Shown here: in pieces, positions 35,321-44,372 of the stretch
Layout: every line of letters starts with the position of its first letter
How positions within the stretch are numbered: the stretch's first letter is position 1
Assembly: GCF_011806565.1 (NCBI RefSeq)
Contig: NZ_JAATOP010000012.1
Coordinates: 43,640-107,639 of the forward strand
From: Marivivens donghaensis
GTDB taxonomy: Bacteria; Pseudomonadota; Alphaproteobacteria; Rhodobacterales; Rhodobacteraceae
Direction: 5' to 3'
Length of the DNA: 64,000 nucleotides
The notes under the pieces: generated by a model
The model's input: the letters and a program-made list of their open reading frames with translations, nothing else
The model's database searches: none
Told to the model about the DNA's origin: nothing
Translations under genes and position numbers: made by a program

Positions 35321-37207
35321 ATGAAAACCTCGATTGCCACCGTCTCCATCTCCGGCACGCTCACCGAAAAGCTCGCAGCGATTTCGGCGGCGGGGTACGA
35401 TGGCATCGAGATTTTCGAGCAGGACTTCATCGCGCATGACGGCTCCCCCGCCGAGGTGGGCCGCATGGTGCGCGATCACGGGCTGGAGATCACCATGCTC
35501 CAGCCATTCCGCGATTTCGAATGCCTGCCAGAGCCGCTGCGCTCTAAGGCGTTCGACCGTGCGGAGCGCAAATTCGACCTCATGCAGGAACTGGGCACCG
35601 ACCTCATCCTGATCTGCTCGTCCTGCCATCCCGCCTCGCTCGGCGGGATCGACCGTGCGGCGAATGACCTCAATGAGTTGGGCGACCGTGCCAAGGCGCG
35701 CGGTCTGCGCGTCGGCTACGAGGCGCTCGCGTGGGGCCGCCATGTGAACGACCACCGCGATGCGTGGGAAATCGTGCGCCGCGCCGATCACGACAACATC
35801 GGCCTGATCCTCGACAGCTTCCATACGCTCGGTCGCGGCCTGTCGCCCGAAAGCATTCGCTCGATCCCTGGTGACAAGATTTTCTTTGTCCAGTTGGCCG
35901 ATGCGCCCGCGATCCCGATGGATCTGCTCTACTGGTCCCGCCATTTCCGCAACATGCCGGGCGAAGGCGATCTGGACGTGCGCGGCTTCATGCAAGCGGT
36001 TATGGCGGCGGGCTATTCCGGCCCGCTCAGCCTCGAAATCTTTAACGACCAGTTTCGCGGCGGCAATGCCCGCACCGTGGCCAAGGACGGCTATCGTTCG
36101 CTCATCACCCTGATGGATGACGTCCGCAAAGCCGAACCCGAGGTCAAAGTAGACCTGCCCGCGATCCCCTCCCGCATCGGCGTTCATGGGGTCGAGTTCA
36201 TCGAGTTTACCGCGCGCGGCGATGACGCGGGCAAGCTAGCCGGCCTCCTCGGCTCGCTCGGCTTCGTCCGCACCGCCCGCCACCGCAACAAAGACATCGA
36301 CCTGTGGCAGCAGGGCGAAATCCGCATCGTCGTCAATTCCGACCCCGAGGGTCACGCCGCCCACGTCTGGAATGCGCGCGGGCTGAGCGTTTGTGATATC
36401 GGGCTGCGGGTCTCCTCCGCGCAGGACACCGTGGAGCGCGCACGCGCTCTGGGCATGTCACCTTTTGACCAACCGCTCGGCCCGGGAGAGCTGGATATCC
36501 CCGCCATTCGCGGCCTCGAAGGCTCGATCCTCCATTTCATCGACGAAGACAGCGGCCTGTCCCGCGTGTGGGACGTCGAATTCGTGCCGGCCGGCGACGA
36601 AACCAAGGGCGCGGGCCTCAAGCGGATCGACCACCTCGCCCAGACCATGAGCTACGACGACATGCTCAGCTGGACGCTGTTCTACTCGTCGCTGTTCGAC
36701 ATGCAGAAATCGCCCATGGTCGACGTGATCGACCCCGACGGCCTCGTGCGCAGCCAGATCGTCGAATCCAAGGGCGGCGAAATGCGCGTGACGCTCAACG
36801 GCGCCGAAACCCACCGCACGCTGGCGGGTAACTTTCTCGCGTCGAACTTCGGTGCGTCGGTGCAGCATATCGCACTGGAAACAGACGATATTTTCGCGAC
36901 CGCAAAGGCGCTGGCCGACTGCAAGTTCGAAGTTCTCCCGATCCCCGCGAACTACTACGCCGACCTCGCCAGCCGTTTCGATATTTCGCCCGATCTGCTC
37001 GCCCGCCTGAAGGCCGCGAATGTCCTCTATGACGAAGAAAACGGTCGCAGCTTCTTCCAGCTTTACTCGCGCAGTTTCGCGGGCGGCATGTTCTTCGAAA
37101 TCGTCCAACGCGGCGGCGGATACACAGGCTTTGGCGGCCCGAATGCGCCGTTCCGCATCGCCGCGCAAAAACGGCTTGGGCGGGTCAAGGGCGTGCCCGC
37201 GGCCTAA
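35321..37207 (+). CDS. quiC: 3-dehydroshikimate dehydratase with C-terminal VOC/HPPD-like half
   Basis: Enzyme of 628 aa making protocatechuate from 3-dehydroshikimate. The N-terminal TIM barrel (about 1-275) has the four metal ligands in expected contexts: Glu134 (VGYEALAWG), Asp165 (LILDSFH), Gln191 (FFVQLADAP) and Glu239 (SLEIFND), the same arrangement as in the bacterial QuiC1 type. The second half (about 290-620) resembles 4-hydroxyphenylpyruvate dioxygenase, with RIDHLAQTM, VQHIALETDDI and FFEIVQRGGG; its role in QuiC1 enzymes is structural or unknown. AAGGAG precedes the ATG. Its TAA overlaps the stop of the convergent pcaQ. Last gene of the quinate/shikimate operon. Confidence 0.93.
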   Translation: MKTSIATVSISGTLTEKLAAISAAGYDGIEIFEQDFIAHDGSPAEVGRMVRDHGLEITMLQPFRDFECLPEPLRSKAFDRAERKFDLMQELGTDLILICSSCHPASLGGIDRAANDLNELGDRAKARGLRVGYEALAWGRHVNDHRDAWEIVRRADHDNIGLILDSFHTLGRGLSPESIRSIPGDKIFFVQLADAPAIPMDLLYWSRHFRNMPGEGDLDVRGFMQAVMAAGYSGPLSLEIFNDQFRGGNARTVAKDGYRSLITLMDDVRKAEPEVKVDLPAIPSRIGVHGVEFIEFTARGDDAGKLAGLLGSLGFVRTARHRNKDIDLWQQGEIRIVVNSDPEGHAAHVWNARGLSVCDIGLRVSSAQDTVERARALGMSPFDQPLGPGELDIPAIRGLEGSILHFIDEDSGLSRVWDVEFVPAGDETKGAGLKRIDHLAQTMSYDDMLSWTLFYSSLFDMQKSPMVDVIDPDGLVRSQIVESKGGEMRVTLNGAETHRTLAGNFLASNFGASVQHIALETDDIFATAKALADCKFEVLPIPANYYADLASRFDISPDLLARLKAANVLYDEENGRSFFQLYSRSFAGGMFFEIVQRGGGYTGFGGPNAPFRIAAQKRLGRVKGVPAA

Positions 37208-38112
37208 TCCTCGCTGACGCTGAATTTCCTCAGCAATTCAGACAGATGCACCACAAGCCCGTTCGCTTCGGCGGCTGGCTTTGTCGTCATTCCCAAAGCG
37301 CCCGACATGAACGCATTGCGCAGCGGGAACGTCATCAGCGAGCCCGACAGAACCTCCTGACGGACCACGCCCCGCGAAATGAACCAGAGCATGTCCGAAT
37401 TGACCAGAAGCGCCCGCGCGAACGACAGCGTCACTGTCTCGAAAACGGGCTGCACATCGTCCAACCCGACCACGTTCAGATAGGCGTCGACCGCCTCGCG
37501 GATAATCGCGCCTTTGTTCGGCAGGATCAGCGGGCTGCTTCGCACCGCATCCGCAGGCTCGGCCTCCGCGAGCGGATGGCCCGCGCGGCCCACCAGCCAG
37601 ATCGGCTCTTCGTAGAGGAATTCGAACTTCAGCCCCGCAAGGTCAGCCGCCGTCGGCATTCGTCCGACCATCAAATCGATGTCGCCCGCCCGCAGCCGTT
37701 CCAGCAGATATTTGTTCGGCCCCGTCAGAACGCGGATCTGCGCTTCGGGCCGCTGGCGGGAAAATTCCAACGCGACGGAGGGGAAAAACTCCCCCGCCAC
37801 CGTCGGCAGAATACCCACGGAGACGGTGTGCCGCCGATCCTCACCGCCGAGCGATCTGACACCCGCTTCAATGCTGTTCATTGCACTCAGCGCATGACGC
37901 TGGAACGTCTCGCCCGCTGCCGTCAGCACGGTTTTGCGCCCCACGCGGTCGAACAGAACCGAGCCCAACCGCAGCTCCAACTCGCCGATGGTTTTCGACA
38001 GCGCGGGCTGCGTGATGTTCAATTTTCGCGCCGCGCCAGAGATCGTGCCATCCTGCGCAACAGCGAGGAATCCTTCGATATGACGCAGCTTCAATCCGTT
38101 AGGTATGCTCAT
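37204..38112 (-). CDS. pcaQ: LysR family regulator PcaQ
   Basis: LysR-type regulator (302 aa) closely similar in pattern to PcaQ, activator of the beta-ketoadipate genes in alphaproteobacteria. N-terminal HTH (about 8-66): LRHIEGFLAVAQDGTISGAA, then KLNITQPALSKTIGELE. Ligand domain segments VSVGILPTVAGEFFP, LTGPNKYLLERLRAGDIDLMVGRMP are PcaQ-like. It faces pcaC-pobA over 145 bp, the classic arrangement for LysR control. In rhizobia its inducer is beta-carboxy-cis,cis-muconate (family knowledge). Confidence 0.9.
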   Translation of the reverse strand: MSIPNGLKLRHIEGFLAVAQDGTISGAARKLNITQPALSKTIGELELRLGSVLFDRVGRKTVLTAAGETFQRHALSAMNSIEAGVRSLGGEDRRHTVSVGILPTVAGEFFPSVALEFSRQRPEAQIRVLTGPNKYLLERLRAGDIDLMVGRMPTAADLAGLKFEFLYEEPIWLVGRAGHPLAEAEPADAVRSSPLILPNKGAIIREAVDAYLNVVGLDDVQPVFETVTLSFARALLVNSDMLWFISRGVVRQEVLSGSLMTFPLRNAFMSGALGMTTKPAAEANGLVVHLSELLRKFSVSED

Positions 38113-38116
38113 TTGG

Positions 38117-38126
38117 TTATGGATAA
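38117..38126. promoter_or_regulatory. Candidate LysR-type dyad upstream of pcaQ
   Basis: TTATGGATAA is a symmetric TTAT-NN-ATAA dyad five bases before the pcaQ start codon, in the pcaQ/pcaC gap. Its closeness to the start codon would fit autorepression of pcaQ. It does not match the rhizobial PcaQ box fully. Confidence 0.3.
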
Positions 38127-38257
38127 GGCACGAGAATGAATTTTAACAAGTCATTTTCTTATGTCACCAATACGAAAGGGGGAGAAAACGAGACGAAAGT
38201 CGCAGAACTGCGCATCGTCGTCGGCCCTCCCCATACGTAAATTAAGAGGACCGACCC

Positions 38258-38635
38258 GTGGCTGATCATTTCGAAACCGGACAACAAACGCGCCGCCGCA
38301 TCCTTGGCGATGCGCATGTCGACCGGGCCGAAGCTTGCACGACCGAACTGGACAAACCGTTTCAGGATCTGATCACCGAAGGCGCGTGGGGCACTGTTTG
38401 GGCCTCTGACGGCATCACCGACCGCGAACGGTCCATGATCACGATCGCGCTGCTCGCCGCGACGGGCAATCACGAAGAAATCCCGATGCACATCCGCGCC
38501 ACCGCCCGCACCGGTGCGACCAAAACGGACGTGGCCGAAGCGCTCCAGCACGTTGCGATCTACGCGGGTGTTCCCCGCGCCAATCACGCACTGAAACTGG
38601 CCAAGCAGACCTATCAGGAAATGGAAGCGGAATGA
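38258..38635 (+). CDS. pcaC: 4-carboxymuconolactone decarboxylase PcaC
   Basis: Enzyme of 125 aa decarboxylating gamma-carboxymuconolactone to beta-ketoadipate enol-lactone in protocatechuate ortho-cleavage. Typical PcaC segments are RRRILGDAHVDRAE, EGAWGTVWASDGITDRERSM and GNHEEIPMHIRATARTGATK, the last with the conserved His region of the CMD fold. The start is GTG with AGAGGA upstream. The stop overlaps the ATG of pobA (ATGA). The other pca genes (pcaGH, B, D, I, J) are not in the window. Confidence 0.93.
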   Translation: MADHFETGQQTRRRILGDAHVDRAEACTTELDKPFQDLITEGAWGTVWASDGITDRERSMITIALLAATGNHEEIPMHIRATARTGATKTDVAEALQHVAIYAGVPRANHALKLAKQTYQEMEAE

Positions 38636-39813
38636 CGACCACCCGCACTCAGGTTGCCATCATCGGCGGCGGTCCTTCGGGCCTTCTGCTGTCGCAACTG
38701 CTTGATCTGAATGGCATCGACAGCATTGTTATTGAACGCAAAAGCCGCGAATACGTGCTTGGCCGCATCCGCGCAGGCGTGCTCGAAGCGGGCTCGGTCA
38801 AGCTGCTTCAGGACGCAGGTGTCGGCGAGCGTATGGCCCGCGAAGGCCAGACCCATGACGGCGTTGAACTCAGCTGGCACGACGAGCGCCTGCACATCGA
38901 TCTCAAGGCGCTGACGGGTACGCCGGTGACGGTCTACGGCCAGACCGAAATCACGCATGACCTTTATGACGCCCGCGAGGCGCGCGGCGGTCAGGTGATC
39001 CACGAAGCCGAAGTCCAGCGCATCGAAGGCGCGGAGACGGACAGCCCCGTCGTCGTCTACCAGAAGGACGGGCAGGAACACCGGATCGAATGCCGCTTCG
39101 TCGCCGGTTGCGATGGCTTCCACGGGCCGGCCCGCAAGGCAATTCCCGACACGCACCGCAAGGAATTCATTCGCGAATATCCCTTCGGCTGGCTGGGAAT
39201 GCTGTCCCGCACCCCGCCCGCGACGGAAGAGTTGATCTACGCCACCCACGACCGCGGTTTTGCCCTGTGCTCCATGCGCTCGGACGAGATCAGCCGCTAC
39301 TACGTGCAAGTTCCGCTGACCGAAAAGGTCGAGGACTGGTCGCCGGATCGTTTCTGGGACGAACTCAAGCGCCGCATCCCCGCCGATGTCGCGGCGAACC
39401 TCGTGACCGACGGCGAAGTGCTGGAGATGTCCATCGCCCCGCTCCGCTCGTTCGTGTCCGAACCGATGCGCTACGGCTCGCTGTTCCTTGCGGGTGACGC
39501 GGCGCACATCGTGCCGCCGACGGGTGCGAAAGGTCTGAACCTCGCGATTGGCGACGTTTATTACCTGCATCGCGCGCTGGAGCAGGCTATCAAGAATAAC
39601 AACACCGCAGGCATCGACGGGTATTCCGACACCGCGCTGTCCCGCGTTTGGAAATGTGAGCGTTTCTCATGGTGGATGACGTCCATCCTCCACGACTTCC
39701 CCGATCAGGGGGACTTCGAGAAACGGATGCAAAGGGCCGAGTTCGAATACCTCGCCCGATCAGAAACTGCCCGCAAGAGTCTGGCAGAAAACTACGTAGG
39801 GTTACCCTACTGA
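38632..39813 (+). CDS. pobA: 4-hydroxybenzoate 3-monooxygenase PobA
   Basis: FAD-dependent hydroxylase (393 aa) turning 4-hydroxybenzoate into protocatechuate. FAD-binding GGGPSG (12-17), the RIRAGVLEAGSVKLL segment, the DG motif in VAGCDGFHGPAR and LAGDAAHIVPPTGAKGLNLA are all typical of PobA. The length equals the family norm (~390 aa). It is translationally coupled to pcaC and followed after 23 bp by a TRAP binding-protein gene, which makes 4-hydroxybenzoate or a related aromatic acid the probable substrate of that importer. Probably activated through PcaQ or a pathway intermediate. Confidence 0.94.
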   Translation: MTTTRTQVAIIGGGPSGLLLSQLLDLNGIDSIVIERKSREYVLGRIRAGVLEAGSVKLLQDAGVGERMAREGQTHDGVELSWHDERLHIDLKALTGTPVTVYGQTEITHDLYDAREARGGQVIHEAEVQRIEGAETDSPVVVYQKDGQEHRIECRFVAGCDGFHGPARKAIPDTHRKEFIREYPFGWLGMLSRTPPATEELIYATHDRGFALCSMRSDEISRYYVQVPLTEKVEDWSPDRFWDELKRRIPADVAANLVTDGEVLEMSIAPLRSFVSEPMRYGSLFLAGDAAHIVPPTGAKGLNLAIGDVYYLHRALEQAIKNNNTAGIDGYSDTALSRVWKCERFSWWMTSILHDFPDQGDFEKRMQRAEFEYLARSETARKSLAENYVGLPY

Positions 39814-39836
39814 TAAGAACCCTAAGGGAGGAAAAC

Positions 39837-40865
39837 ATGAAACTAAAAGCACTTCTCGGCACCGCCACCGCGCTCACTGTTCTTGCACTGCCCGCAGTCG
39901 CGCAGGACTACAGCCTCAAACTGCACCACTTCCTCAGCGAACGTTCGCCGGCGCACCAGCAGATGCTGGTTCCGTGGGCCGAGCGCGTCGAGGAACTGAC
40001 CGAAGGCCGCGTCGATATCGAGGTCTACCCGTCGATGACCCTTGGCGGCCGTCCGCCGGAACTCGTGCAGCAGGCACGCGACGGTGTTGTCGATCTGATC
40101 TGGACCCTGAACGGCTACACGCCGGGCCTGTTCCCGCGCACCGAAGTCTTTGAACTTCCGACCGTTTTCGTGAACGACCCGACCGCTGCGAACCTCGCCA
40201 TGCGCGAAATGTTCGACGAATATCTGGCCGAAGAATACAAGGGCCTCCAAGTGATGTTCCTGCAAGCCCACGCAGGTAACGCGCTTCACATGGTCGACGC
40301 TGACCTGCGCAGCCCCGCTGACCTCGAAGGTCTGAAGCTCCGCACCCCGAGCCGCACTGGCGCATGGGTGATCGAAGCTCTCGGCGCGTCGCCGGTTGCA
40401 ATGCCGGTTCCGGAACTGCCGCAGGCCCTGTCCAAAAAGGTCGTCGAAGGCGCGCTGATCCCGTGGGAAATCATCCCCGCGCTTCAGCTTCAGGAACAGA
40501 CCGACTACCAGATCGAAGGTCCGGACATGAGCCGTTTCGGCACCTCGATCTTCCAGGTTTCGATGAACAAGGACGTCTGGGAGTCGCTCCCAGCCGACAT
40601 TCAGGACGCGTTCCTTCAGGCTTCGAACGAAGAGTGGCTGACCGAGGTTGGCGGCATCTGGCGCGGCGCCGATGACTTCGGCATCAACATGGCGACCGAA
40701 GCGGGCAACACCCACGTCGTTCTGTCGGATGACGAATACGCCGCCTTCGAAGGGCCGATGAACGGTGTTGTCGATCGCTGGATCGAAGAAGCCAACGGCG
40801 CCGGTCTTGACGGCAACAGTCTGGTCGAAGCGGCACGCGCAGCCATCGCCTCGCACGCCGAATAA
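39837..40865 (+). CDS. TRAP transporter substrate-binding protein (DctP), pobA-linked
   Basis: Periplasmic binding protein (342 aa). Signal peptide MKLKALLGTATALTVLAL, cleavage after AVA; AAGGGAGG lies upstream. Family segments: WAERVEELTEGRVDIEVYPS, SLGGRPPEL-like TLGGRPPELVQQARDG, and LKLRTPSRTGAWVIEALGA with the substrate-clamping arginine. Similar in layout to binding proteins of aromatic-acid TRAP systems, and located directly after pobA. Unlike the two other binding-protein/permease junctions with hairpins, no hairpin follows here. Confidence 0.91.
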   Translation: MKLKALLGTATALTVLALPAVAQDYSLKLHHFLSERSPAHQQMLVPWAERVEELTEGRVDIEVYPSMTLGGRPPELVQQARDGVVDLIWTLNGYTPGLFPRTEVFELPTVFVNDPTAANLAMREMFDEYLAEEYKGLQVMFLQAHAGNALHMVDADLRSPADLEGLKLRTPSRTGAWVIEALGASPVAMPVPELPQALSKKVVEGALIPWEIIPALQLQEQTDYQIEGPDMSRFGTSIFQVSMNKDVWESLPADIQDAFLQASNEEWLTEVGGIWRGADDFGINMATEAGNTHVVLSDDEYAAFEGPMNGVVDRWIEEANGAGLDGNSLVEAARAAIASHAE

Positions 40866-40888
40866 CTTAGAGCCACGGAACCTTTCGC

Positions 40889-41365
40889 ATGAGAATTTTC
40901 GCACTTGGTCGCAAGGTGATCGACGGTTGGGCCCTGATGGGTGGGCTCGTCCTCGCGGTGATCGTGCTGGTCAACGTGTGGACCACAGTGGGCAGCCTGA
41001 TCGGGCTGCCCTTTGCGGGAGACGTCGAACTCACTGAAATGATGGTTGCTGCGGCGGCCTTCATGTTCCTGCCGTTCTGTCAGCTCCACCGCCACAACGT
41101 GACTGCCGACATCTTTACCTCGAACATGAACCCGCGTTTTGTGAGCCTTCTCAACGGGATCGCATCGCTGGTCGCGCTCGGCTTTGCCGCGCTTCTGCTC
41201 TGGCGGATGACGTACGGGATGCTCGACACAAAGGAATACAACTATTCCTCGACCATTCTGAGCGTTCCGCTCTGGTGGCCGTATGTGCCGATCCTCGTGT
41301 CGCTGGCGCTGCTGTTTATCGCAGCCGTCATCACCACCGCCGAAGACCTTTTCGGAGCCTCCTGA
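40889..41365 (+). CDS. TRAP transporter small permease (DctQ), pobA-linked
   Basis: Membrane protein of 158 aa with four helices, carrying the small-permease pattern GDVELTEMMVAAAAFMFLPF in place of the usual Trp-Glu-Glu motif. Its TGA overlaps the ATG of the large permease (TGATG). It would form the membrane complex with that DctM protein. Confidence 0.88.
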   Translation: MRIFALGRKVIDGWALMGGLVLAVIVLVNVWTTVGSLIGLPFAGDVELTEMMVAAAAFMFLPFCQLHRHNVTADIFTSNMNPRFVSLLNGIASLVALGFAALLLWRMTYGMLDTKEYNYSSTILSVPLWWPYVPILVSLALLFIAAVITTAEDLFGAS

Positions 41366-42720
41366 TGGAACCTATTACTCTCGGCCTGATCGGACTTGCG
41401 GTCCTGATCGGCCTGATCGCCCTTCGTATGCCCATCGCATACTCCATGATTATCGTGGGCGCTGTCGGCACGGTTTCGATCAGCGGCTACAAGATCCTTT
41501 TCTCGCAGCTCAAGACGCTCGGCTACGGCCAGTTCTCGATCTACGACCTGACCGTCGTGCCGATGTTCGTCCTGATGGGCGCGCTCGCCACGAAAACCGG
41601 CCTGTCCCGAGACCTCTTCCGCGCCGCGAACGCGTGGTTCGGCTGGATGCGCGGCGGCACGGCGATGGCAGCGATTGCGGCCTGTGCGGGCTTCGGCGCG
41701 GTTTGTGGCTCGTCGCTGGCGACTGCGTCCACCATGGGCAAAGTCGCCCTGCCCGAGCTTGAACGCTACAACTACTCCCCAGCGCTGGCCACCGGTTCGG
41801 TCGCGGCGGGCGGCGTGCTCGGCATCCTCATTCCGCCGTCGGTGATCCTTGTGATCTATGCGGTGCTGGTCGAAGCCAACATCGTCACCATGTTCATGGC
41901 GGCGCTGATCCCCGGCTTGCTGGCCGTGGCGCTGTTCATCGCGACCATCGCGATCTACGTCCGCCTCGTTCCCGGCTCCGGCCCGGCCCACGGTGCGTCC
42001 GACAAGGCAGAGTTCTGGGCCGCAACCCGCGGCGTAATCCCTGTGCTTGTGGTGTTCGGTATCGTGATCGGCGGCATCTACGCCGGCCTCTACAACCCGA
42101 CCCCCGCCGCAGCAATCGGTGTGTTCGCGGTGTTCGTCTACGGCCTGATCCGCAAGCAGATGAACTTTGAAACGATGGCCGCCTCGATCAAGGAAACCGC
42201 TGGCACAACAGGCATGATCTACCTGATCCTGCTGGGCGCCGAACTGCTCAAGATCTTCATGTCTCGCGCAGGCGTACCCCAAGCCGCTGCTGATATCGCA
42301 GTGAATTCGGGCCTTTCGCCGATGATGATCATGATGATCCTTCTACTGGCGCTGGTTCTGCTGGGCTGCCTGATGGACTCCATGTCCATGATCCTGCTCG
42401 TCCTGCCGTTCTTCTGGCCTGTGCTCGTCGCGATGAACGGCGGCGACTACCAGATGGCCGAAGGCTCGGGCTACGGCATGTCCACTCTGGACCTCAAGGT
42501 CTGGTTCGGCATCCTCGCGCTTGTGGTGGTGGAGCTCGGGCTGATCACGCCGCCCGTCGGGATGAACGTCTTTGTGATCTCTGCGATGGCCAAGAACGTA
42601 CCAATGCTGACGACCTTCAAAGGCGTCATGCCGTTCTTTGCCTCTGAACTCGTACGCGTCGCTCTCCTTATCGCCTTTCCGGCGTTGACGCTCGGTCTCC
42701 CTGCCCTGTTAGGCAACTAA
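41365..42720 (+). CDS. TRAP transporter large permease (DctM), pobA-linked
   Basis: Integral membrane protein (451 aa), about 12 helices. Typical segments: CGSSLATASTMGKVALPE, GILIPPSVILVIYAVLVE and LGLITPPVGMNVFVISAMA. Last gene of the pcaC-pobA-dctPQM operon, followed at once by a strong terminator. Probable uptake of 4-hydroxybenzoate or a related aromatic acid; this is inferred from gene order. Confidence 0.92.
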   Translation: MEPITLGLIGLAVLIGLIALRMPIAYSMIIVGAVGTVSISGYKILFSQLKTLGYGQFSIYDLTVVPMFVLMGALATKTGLSRDLFRAANAWFGWMRGGTAMAAIAACAGFGAVCGSSLATASTMGKVALPELERYNYSPALATGSVAAGGVLGILIPPSVILVIYAVLVEANIVTMFMAALIPGLLAVALFIATIAIYVRLVPGSGPAHGASDKAEFWAATRGVIPVLVVFGIVIGGIYAGLYNPTPAAAIGVFAVFVYGLIRKQMNFETMAASIKETAGTTGMIYLILLGAELLKIFMSRAGVPQAAADIAVNSGLSPMMIMMILLLALVLLGCLMDSMSMILLVLPFFWPVLVAMNGGDYQMAEGSGYGMSTLDLKVWFGILALVVVELGLITPPVGMNVFVISAMAKNVPMLTTFKGVMPFFASELVRVALLIAFPALTLGLPALLGN

Positions 42721-42725
42721 CTGAA

Positions 42726-42757
42726 AAGGCCCGCCATTCCAGCGGGCCTTCTTTTTT
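42726..42757 (+). terminator. Rho-independent terminator after the pobA/TRAP operon
   Basis: AAGGCCCGC / GCGGGCCTT, a perfect 9-bp stem with a 7-nt loop, is followed by C and six T. It ends the plus-strand operon and lies against the stop of the convergent glutamate-synthase-like gene. Confidence 0.9.
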
Positions 42758-44361
42758 CAGATACCATCGTCGAAGGGGCGGAAGTCGTTCGACGCAGCCC
42801 GCCGCCACCGTTGCAGATAACCGCCGCGGTCGTCATCCTCGCGCAGCAGGAACCCTTCGGGCATATACGGATAAACGTCGTCGCCGGTGACCATATCGCG
42901 GTCTTTTTCGCGCATCATCAGGTGACGCGGCAGGAATTCTCCCGGATGGCTGAGGCCCGCAGCGCCCGTGATATCGGCCAGTGCCTTCATGGTGTTGCGG
43001 TGGAAATTCGCGACCCGCTGCGCCTTGTCGGGAACGTTCAGCGCGCGCTGACGCCATTCGTCCTGCGTCGCAACACCCGTCGGGCAGTGGTTCGTGTGGC
43101 ACGCCTGCGCCTGAATGCACCCGACCGAGAACATGAAACCGCGGGCAGAGTTACACCAGTCCGCCCCCAGCGCCAGCGTGCGGGCGATGTCGAACGACTG
43201 CACCAGCTTGCCGCTTGCGCCGATGCGGATGCGGTCACGCAGACCGACGCCGCGCAGGGTGTTGTGGGCAAAGGTCAGACCCTCGACCAACGGCATCCCC
43301 ATGTGGTTCGTGAATTCCAGCGGAGCGGCACCGGTCCCGCCTTCCTTACCGTCGATGACGATAAAGTCGGGCGTGATCCCCGTTTCCAGCATGGCGCGGA
43401 CGATGCACATGAACTCGCGGCGGTGCCCGATACACAGCTTGAAGCCCACGGGCTTGCCTTTCGACAGATCGCGAAGCTGCTGGATGAAGTCCATCATCTC
43501 CAGCGGGGTATCAAAGGCCGAATGGCTGGCGGGCGAATGGCAGTCCTCGTTTTCGGGAATGTCACGCGCTTCGGCAATCTCGGGGGTGATCTTCGCGGCA
43601 GGCAGCATACCGCCCTGCCCTGGTTTCGCGCCCTGGGACAGCTTGAGTTCAATCATCTTCACTTGATCGTCCGCAGCCAGCGCCGCGAATTTCTCGGGGT
43701 CGAAACGACCGTCGTGAGTGCGGCAACCGAAATAGCCCGTGCCGATCTCGAAAATCAGATCGCCGCCGCCTTCGCGGTGATACCGGCTGATCCCGCCCTC
43801 GCCTGTGTCATGCGCGAACCCGCCGATCTTCGCGCCCTTGTTCAGCGCGGAAATGGCGTTGGCCGACAGCGCACCGAAGCTCATCGCAGAGATGTTGTAG
43901 ATCGACGCGCTGTAGGGCTTGGCGCAATCGTTGCCGCCGATCAGCACGCGAAAATCCGAGTTTTCGATTTTCTGCGGCCTGATCGAGTGCGTCATCCACT
44001 GATAGCCGGAATCGTAGACGCGTTTTTTCGTGCCAAACGGCCGCTTGTCCTCGACGTCTTTGGCCCGCTGGTACACGATCGCGCGCGCTTCGCGGCTGAA
44101 CGGCACCTCTTCGTCGTCGCCTTCGATCAGATACTGGCGGATCTCGGGGCGGATGGTTTCGAACAGGTAGCGGAAATGGCCGATGACGGGATAGTTGCGC
44201 AGCACCGCGTGGCGCGACTGGAGCAAATCGTAGATGCCCACCAGCATGAAGATCCCGCTCAGCGACCCGATCGCGTAGGACCAATCGTGCCAGACGGGAA
44301 ACGCGAAACAGACGATGGTAATCACGATGGTGATCGCAAAGACCAGATAACGGGCCAACAT
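42757..44361 (-). CDS. FMN-binding glutamate synthase family protein, membrane-anchored
   Basis: Protein of 534 aa consisting of two N-terminal membrane helices (about 3-21 and 26-46) and a GltB-type FMN/[3Fe-4S] domain. The FMN barrel segments TPDFIVIDGKEGGTGAAPLEF and GASGKLVQSFDIARTLALGA and the cluster cysteines in GCIQAQACHTNHCPTGVATQ (C-x5-C-x4-C) are clear. It has no glutaminase domain, so it is not a complete glutamate synthase; relatives include archaeal-type GltS and methylglutamate/glutamate-related oxidoreductases. It is the last gene of the TAXI-TRAP operon. The amino donor or acceptor is unknown. Confidence 0.87.
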   Translation of the reverse strand: MLARYLVFAITIVITIVCFAFPVWHDWSYAIGSLSGIFMLVGIYDLLQSRHAVLRNYPVIGHFRYLFETIRPEIRQYLIEGDDEEVPFSREARAIVYQRAKDVEDKRPFGTKKRVYDSGYQWMTHSIRPQKIENSDFRVLIGGNDCAKPYSASIYNISAMSFGALSANAISALNKGAKIGGFAHDTGEGGISRYHREGGGDLIFEIGTGYFGCRTHDGRFDPEKFAALAADDQVKMIELKLSQGAKPGQGGMLPAAKITPEIAEARDIPENEDCHSPASHSAFDTPLEMMDFIQQLRDLSKGKPVGFKLCIGHRREFMCIVRAMLETGITPDFIVIDGKEGGTGAAPLEFTNHMGMPLVEGLTFAHNTLRGVGLRDRIRIGASGKLVQSFDIARTLALGADWCNSARGFMFSVGCIQAQACHTNHCPTGVATQDEWRQRALNVPDKAQRVANFHRNTMKALADITGAAGLSHPGEFLPRHLMMREKDRDMVTGDDVYPYMPEGFLLREDDDRGGYLQRWRRAASNDFRPFDDGI

Positions 44362-44372
44362 AGCGGGCTCCT

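Noticed and set aside
34343..36187. Open frame of 614 codons on the minus strand opposite dctM and quiC
   Set aside because: It crosses two well-supported genes and has shadow-type composition.
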